Shown here: piece by piece, positions 61,597-64,000 of the stretch
How the letters are laid out: each line of letters starts with the position of its first letter
How positions within the stretch are numbered: position 1 is the first letter of the stretch
Assembly (NCBI GenBank): GCA_964518955.1
Contig: CAZFHS010000010.1
Span: 62,001 to 126,000, forward strand
Source of the DNA: JBDGYW01 sp964518955
GTDB lineage: Bacteria > Gemmatimonadota > Gemmatimonadetes > Gemmatimonadales > GWC2-71-9
Length of the DNA stretch: 64,000 bases
Direction of reading: 5' to 3'
The notes under the pieces: generated by a model
Seen by the model: the letters and a program-made list of their open reading frames with translations, nothing else
Database searches by the model: none
Told to the model about the DNA's origin: nothing
Position numbers and translations under genes: made by a program

Positions 61597-63474
61597 TCAG
61601 CGTTCCGTTGTCTCTCGCTCCTGAAGGATCGCTTCAACCGGGGTCGCGCCATCGTGTGCTGAGTGGGGTGCTGTCTCCCACTTCCGCTGGCGCCGCACCA
61701 GCTCGGCCCGGACGTCTGCAGGTTCTACGGTGCCACTCATCACGACTTCCTCACGCCACACCAGCCACCGTCGCTGCAACTCGTGTGACAACCTCCACTC
61801 GACGTTCCCCATGGTCGCACCCCATCGCTCGCCTCCCGCCATGTCAGAATCTGCGAGCAAAACGCGCGCGCCGAGGTCGTTGCTCAGCTCGCTCACCCAT
61901 TCCTGGACTTCCGGGTCCCACCAGAACCCACCGGGGAACGCCGCCCATCTATCCATGAGCTCGTCGCGCTCCTTGAGTACCGCGGCTGCCCAGGGGAACA
62001 CGAGGCCCAGCGACTCCTTCGCGAATTCGAAGAACCGCTTCAGGGATGCCGGCATGGCATCCAAGTAGGTAATGGATACGTGCAGCTTTCTGAGATACCA
62101 ATCGTAGAGAACGGCCCGAAGATCGTACTCAGTGAGGGCGTTCAGTGGGACGCCTTGGTGATCGCACAGGCATTGTAGAAAGTCCGACACGTTTCTCGTG
62201 TGGCGCTTCACGGTGGCGGTACTCAGTCCTCGTGCCTCCAAGGCACTTTGAAACCGATCGAGAATCTCGCAGTGTTCCTCGCTGGCCTCCACCGGGTCAA
62301 ACGGCTCGAGAGCCGCCGCCGGGTTTGCGGAAGGACCACTTGGCAGCGCAAGGCCAAGTGTCAACGGAGGCGGCCACAACGGAATCTCGGACGTCGCCAC
62401 GCTACCTTCATACCGGAGAATCGTCCCGCTGTTCTCGGCTCGCCATTTCACGGGGTCTAAAGGCGGAATCCGGCTCATCAACATCTCCCTGTGACCCTCG
62501 ACGAAGCGCGGTATCAACCGGAGCAGCGTGTCCATGTCCTGGACGTGACGCCGAGTGAGACCGCCACCAGGTGTGTTGATGGGGAATACCGCCGGGTAGG
62601 CGTCTGGGCCGGCCACCACCCAGCCTTTGGCCGATATCTCCTTGAGCATGCGGCGCGGGATTTCGCTTCTGGAGCAGAAAACGAGCGAGACCAGCTCTCC
62701 CCTGAGTGTATCGATGCCGGCTGCATGGGTTGGCGCCTCGATCTGCCTAAAGAAATCTTCGCGATCACCGTACAGCGCGAGGCCAAACTCGTTTCCTCCG
62801 TTTCCAAGCGTGCATGCAGCCCATTCACGCCCATGTGGCATCTCGGCGTAGACCAGCTGCGCGTTGGTCAACGAGCGCCAAGGAGCAGCCCTGTAAAACG
62901 CTGCTGCCGCCTCGAACAGTCTTGCGATCACCGCGTTCGGGAGTCCCCAGCCACGCCAGGTTTCCGGTCCGCCGATCCGGTGGGCTCGTTCTTCTCCCGT
63001 CAGGTGCTGAATGAGTGACAATGCCGCCGAGTCCAACATGGGAAGCGAATGCGCGGCCGCGATCCGCACGGTGTTGAAGTCCGGTAGTTCCGCCAGCACG
63101 TCCCTCACCTCTTCGTGCCTGACCCAAAGGGCCCTCGGCAATCCACCTCTGCCAGCCGCGACCTGGGAAAGCGCAGCGCTCAACACTTCGGCCACGTTGT
63201 CGGGTTCCGCCGGTGCTCGCCCCAGCACCTCAGAATGGAGGATCAGATCGTCGTTTACGATCAGCGCCGCCGCCGTTCGCGCGTCCGGGTCATCATCCAG
63301 TGTGATGGGCATTGGCACCAGATCCGCTTCCCAGCGTGCGTCGCGCCTGGCACCACCGGATGGGTCGTCCGGCACTAGCGAGAGGTTCGGCCCACCCGCG
63401 TTCGTCGCGCCACAGCACCGCTTGTACTTCTTGCCAGATCCGCAGGGGCAGGGATCGTTTCGTCCGAGGGACAT
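61597..63474 (-). CDS. SEC-C protein with recombinase core-binding-like C-terminal segment
   Basis: This 625-residue protein begins with a canonical zinc-binding SEC-C motif, GRNDPCPCGSGKKYKRCCG at residues 4-22. The next 370 residues match nothing I recognise but contain acidic and aromatic segments with no membrane helices. Residues about 400-480 (FQSALEARGLSTATVKRHTRNVSDFLQ, then ITYLDAMPASLKRFFEFA) look like a SAM-like, four-helix core-binding domain of tyrosine recombinases, but no catalytic R-H-R-Y domain follows; the remaining 140 residues are different. It could be an adaptor or DNA-associated protein rather than an integrase. It ends 144 bases from the PadR start. The recombinase similarity is by eye only. 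Confidence 0.72.
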   Translation of the reverse strand: MSLGRNDPCPCGSGKKYKRCCGATNAGGPNLSLVPDDPSGGARRDARWEADLVPMPITLDDDPDARTAAALIVNDDLILHSEVLGRAPAEPDNVAEVLSAALSQVAAGRGGLPRALWVRHEEVRDVLAELPDFNTVRIAAAHSLPMLDSAALSLIQHLTGEERAHRIGGPETWRGWGLPNAVIARLFEAAAAFYRAAPWRSLTNAQLVYAEMPHGREWAACTLGNGGNEFGLALYGDREDFFRQIEAPTHAAGIDTLRGELVSLVFCSRSEIPRRMLKEISAKGWVVAGPDAYPAVFPINTPGGGLTRRHVQDMDTLLRLIPRFVEGHREMLMSRIPPLDPVKWRAENSGTILRYEGSVATSEIPLWPPPLTLGLALPSGPSANPAAALEPFDPVEASEEHCEILDRFQSALEARGLSTATVKRHTRNVSDFLQCLCDHQGVPLNALTEYDLRAVLYDWYLRKLHVSITYLDAMPASLKRFFEFAKESLGLVFPWAAAVLKERDELMDRWAAFPGGFWWDPEVQEWVSELSNDLGARVLLADSDMAGGERWGATMGNVEWRLSHELQRRWLVWREEVVMSGTVEPADVRAELVRRQRKWETAPHSAHDGATPVEAILQERETTER

Positions 63475-63873
63475 GGGGGAAAGGTGGCGGTGGGGAGGGG
63501 CGTACGCAACGCACCGAGCGCACGATCCCGCGGAGTCAGCTGTGGGCGCACCTCATCAGAGGATTCTATGCCACGGAATAGCGAGCACGTGCCGGTCAAG
63601 CCAGAAGACGTCGCCTCCGCCGTAAATGAGGAGGCCTCCGGGCGCGACTCGTATTTCACCCACCGTGTGGGTGATATGCGCCCACATCATGGGCTACTTG
63701 CTGCGAGGTCAAGAATCCTGCTAGAGAGTTCTGTCTCTTGCGACGGCAACGGCTTGATTGTCACTGTGCTATGGATGATGGCGGGCGACTATTCTATTCC
63801 TGCTGTCCTCTCCGAACGATCCGAAACTGACTATTGACCATCTGACGCCAACTCGGCATGATACCATCGTTCT

Positions 63874-63886
63874 CTGCCAGCGGCAG
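63874..63886 (+). repeat. Small hairpin upstream of the terminator
   Basis: CTGCC (63874-63878), loop AGC, GGCAG (63882-63886) forms a tight hairpin 18 bases ahead of the terminator stem. It may be part of the same small transcript or leader. Confidence 0.4.
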
Positions 63887-63903
63887 ATAACCCAAAAAGG
63901 CTT

Positions 63904-63941
63904 AACCGCTGAGCCCGCCTGGCGAATTAGCGGTTTTTTTT
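63904..63941 (+). terminator. Rho-independent-type terminator (plus strand)
   Basis: AACCGCT (63904-63910) pairs with AGCGGTT (63929-63935) across an 18-base loop, and the stem leads straight into a run of eight T (63934-63941). It terminates plus-strand transcription, and no plus-strand gene lies upstream in the gap, so it may end a small RNA or a short untranslated transcript from about 63850. Confidence 0.6.
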
Positions 63942-64000
63942 CGTGACAATCCCTCGCTGCCAACGGTGCTCAGGAATCACCTTGGTCGGTATCTCCGTAC

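Larger units (their letters stand above)
63475..64000. other. Window end: no supported gene
   Basis: From the SEC-C start to the end I see no gene I can support; open frames here (63484-63837 and others) have no recognisable features. Two hairpins lie near 63874-63941 and are listed separately. Confidence 0.5.

Noticed and set aside
63011..63625. 204-residue plus-strand frame over the SEC-C start
   Set aside because: It is antisense to the SEC-C gene with no family match and spans its start codon.

Overview
The window is dense bacterial DNA with moderately high GC, holding about 45 genes. It has no rRNA or CRISPR array, and I could find no tRNA by eye. Several traits suggest a Gram-negative, environmental (perhaps marine) bacterium that feeds on algal-type polysaccharides: an OmpA-type outer-membrane protein, many lipoprotein and twin-arginine export signals, four sulfatases, three glycosidase families (GH29, GH78, GH95), several Gfo/Idh/MocA oxidoreductases, and a PadR-controlled duplicated FtsX permease of the 'ADOP' type. 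ADOP permeases are typical of Acidobacteriota and Gemmatimonadota, so I lean towards that side of the tree with low confidence.

Layout. (1) 124-4875: an APC permease, a lipoprotein sulfatase, a MoaD/ThiS-like ubiquitin-fold protein and a GH29 fucosidase, apparently one operon. (2) 4984-6972: a secreted ricin-lectin / beta-propeller / OmpA fusion. (3) 7093-18854: a methylated-amine island. It holds two MttB-superfamily methyltransferases without an amber codon, a trimethylamine-dehydrogenase-type flavoprotein broken by a stop codon, a DAO-family oxidase, a second APC permease, a dimethylamine methyltransferase (MtbB) with an in-frame TAG exactly where archaeal MtbB carries pyrrolysine, and a tungsten aldehyde:ferredoxin oxidoreductase. 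(4) 18946-36444: exported carbohydrate and peptide enzymes (S9 peptidase, GH78, Gfo/Idh, DUF1080, three sulfatases, GH95), interrupted by a MNT/HEPN toxin-antitoxin pair and a PadR/LptF-G-like permease pair. (5) 36543-44993: a leftward sugar operon (NCS1-type permease, 58-residue membrane protein, two Gfo/Idh enzymes, a TIM-barrel isomerase and a ThuA-HEAT protein). (6) 45112-49986: a short-chain dehydrogenase, a decayed patch with YfcC-transporter and M20-peptidase remnants, an APC permease, a second SDR and a threonine-dehydratase-like enzyme. (7) 50015-54857: a beta-lactamase-fold hydrolase, an aminotransferase and a CocE-type hydrolase. (8) 55167-58245: nucleoside/ribose salvage. (9) 58400-63474: PadR plus ADOP permease, and a SEC-C protein.

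The most notable observation is the pyrrolysine-type mtbB (15490-16875). Conventional annotation would call it a truncated gene plus an orphan. Translation through the amber codon restores a full-length dimethylamine:corrinoid methyltransferase, which implies that the organism, or the donor of this island, encodes pyrrolysine. The TMADH-like enzyme (amine to secondary amine plus aldehyde), MtbB (dimethylamine demethylation) and the AOR (aldehyde oxidation) could form a connected route. No corrinoid protein, MtbA, RamA, PylS or tRNA-Pyl is visible here, and about 14 of 43 genes I checked end in TAG, so TAG is not strongly avoided as a stop.
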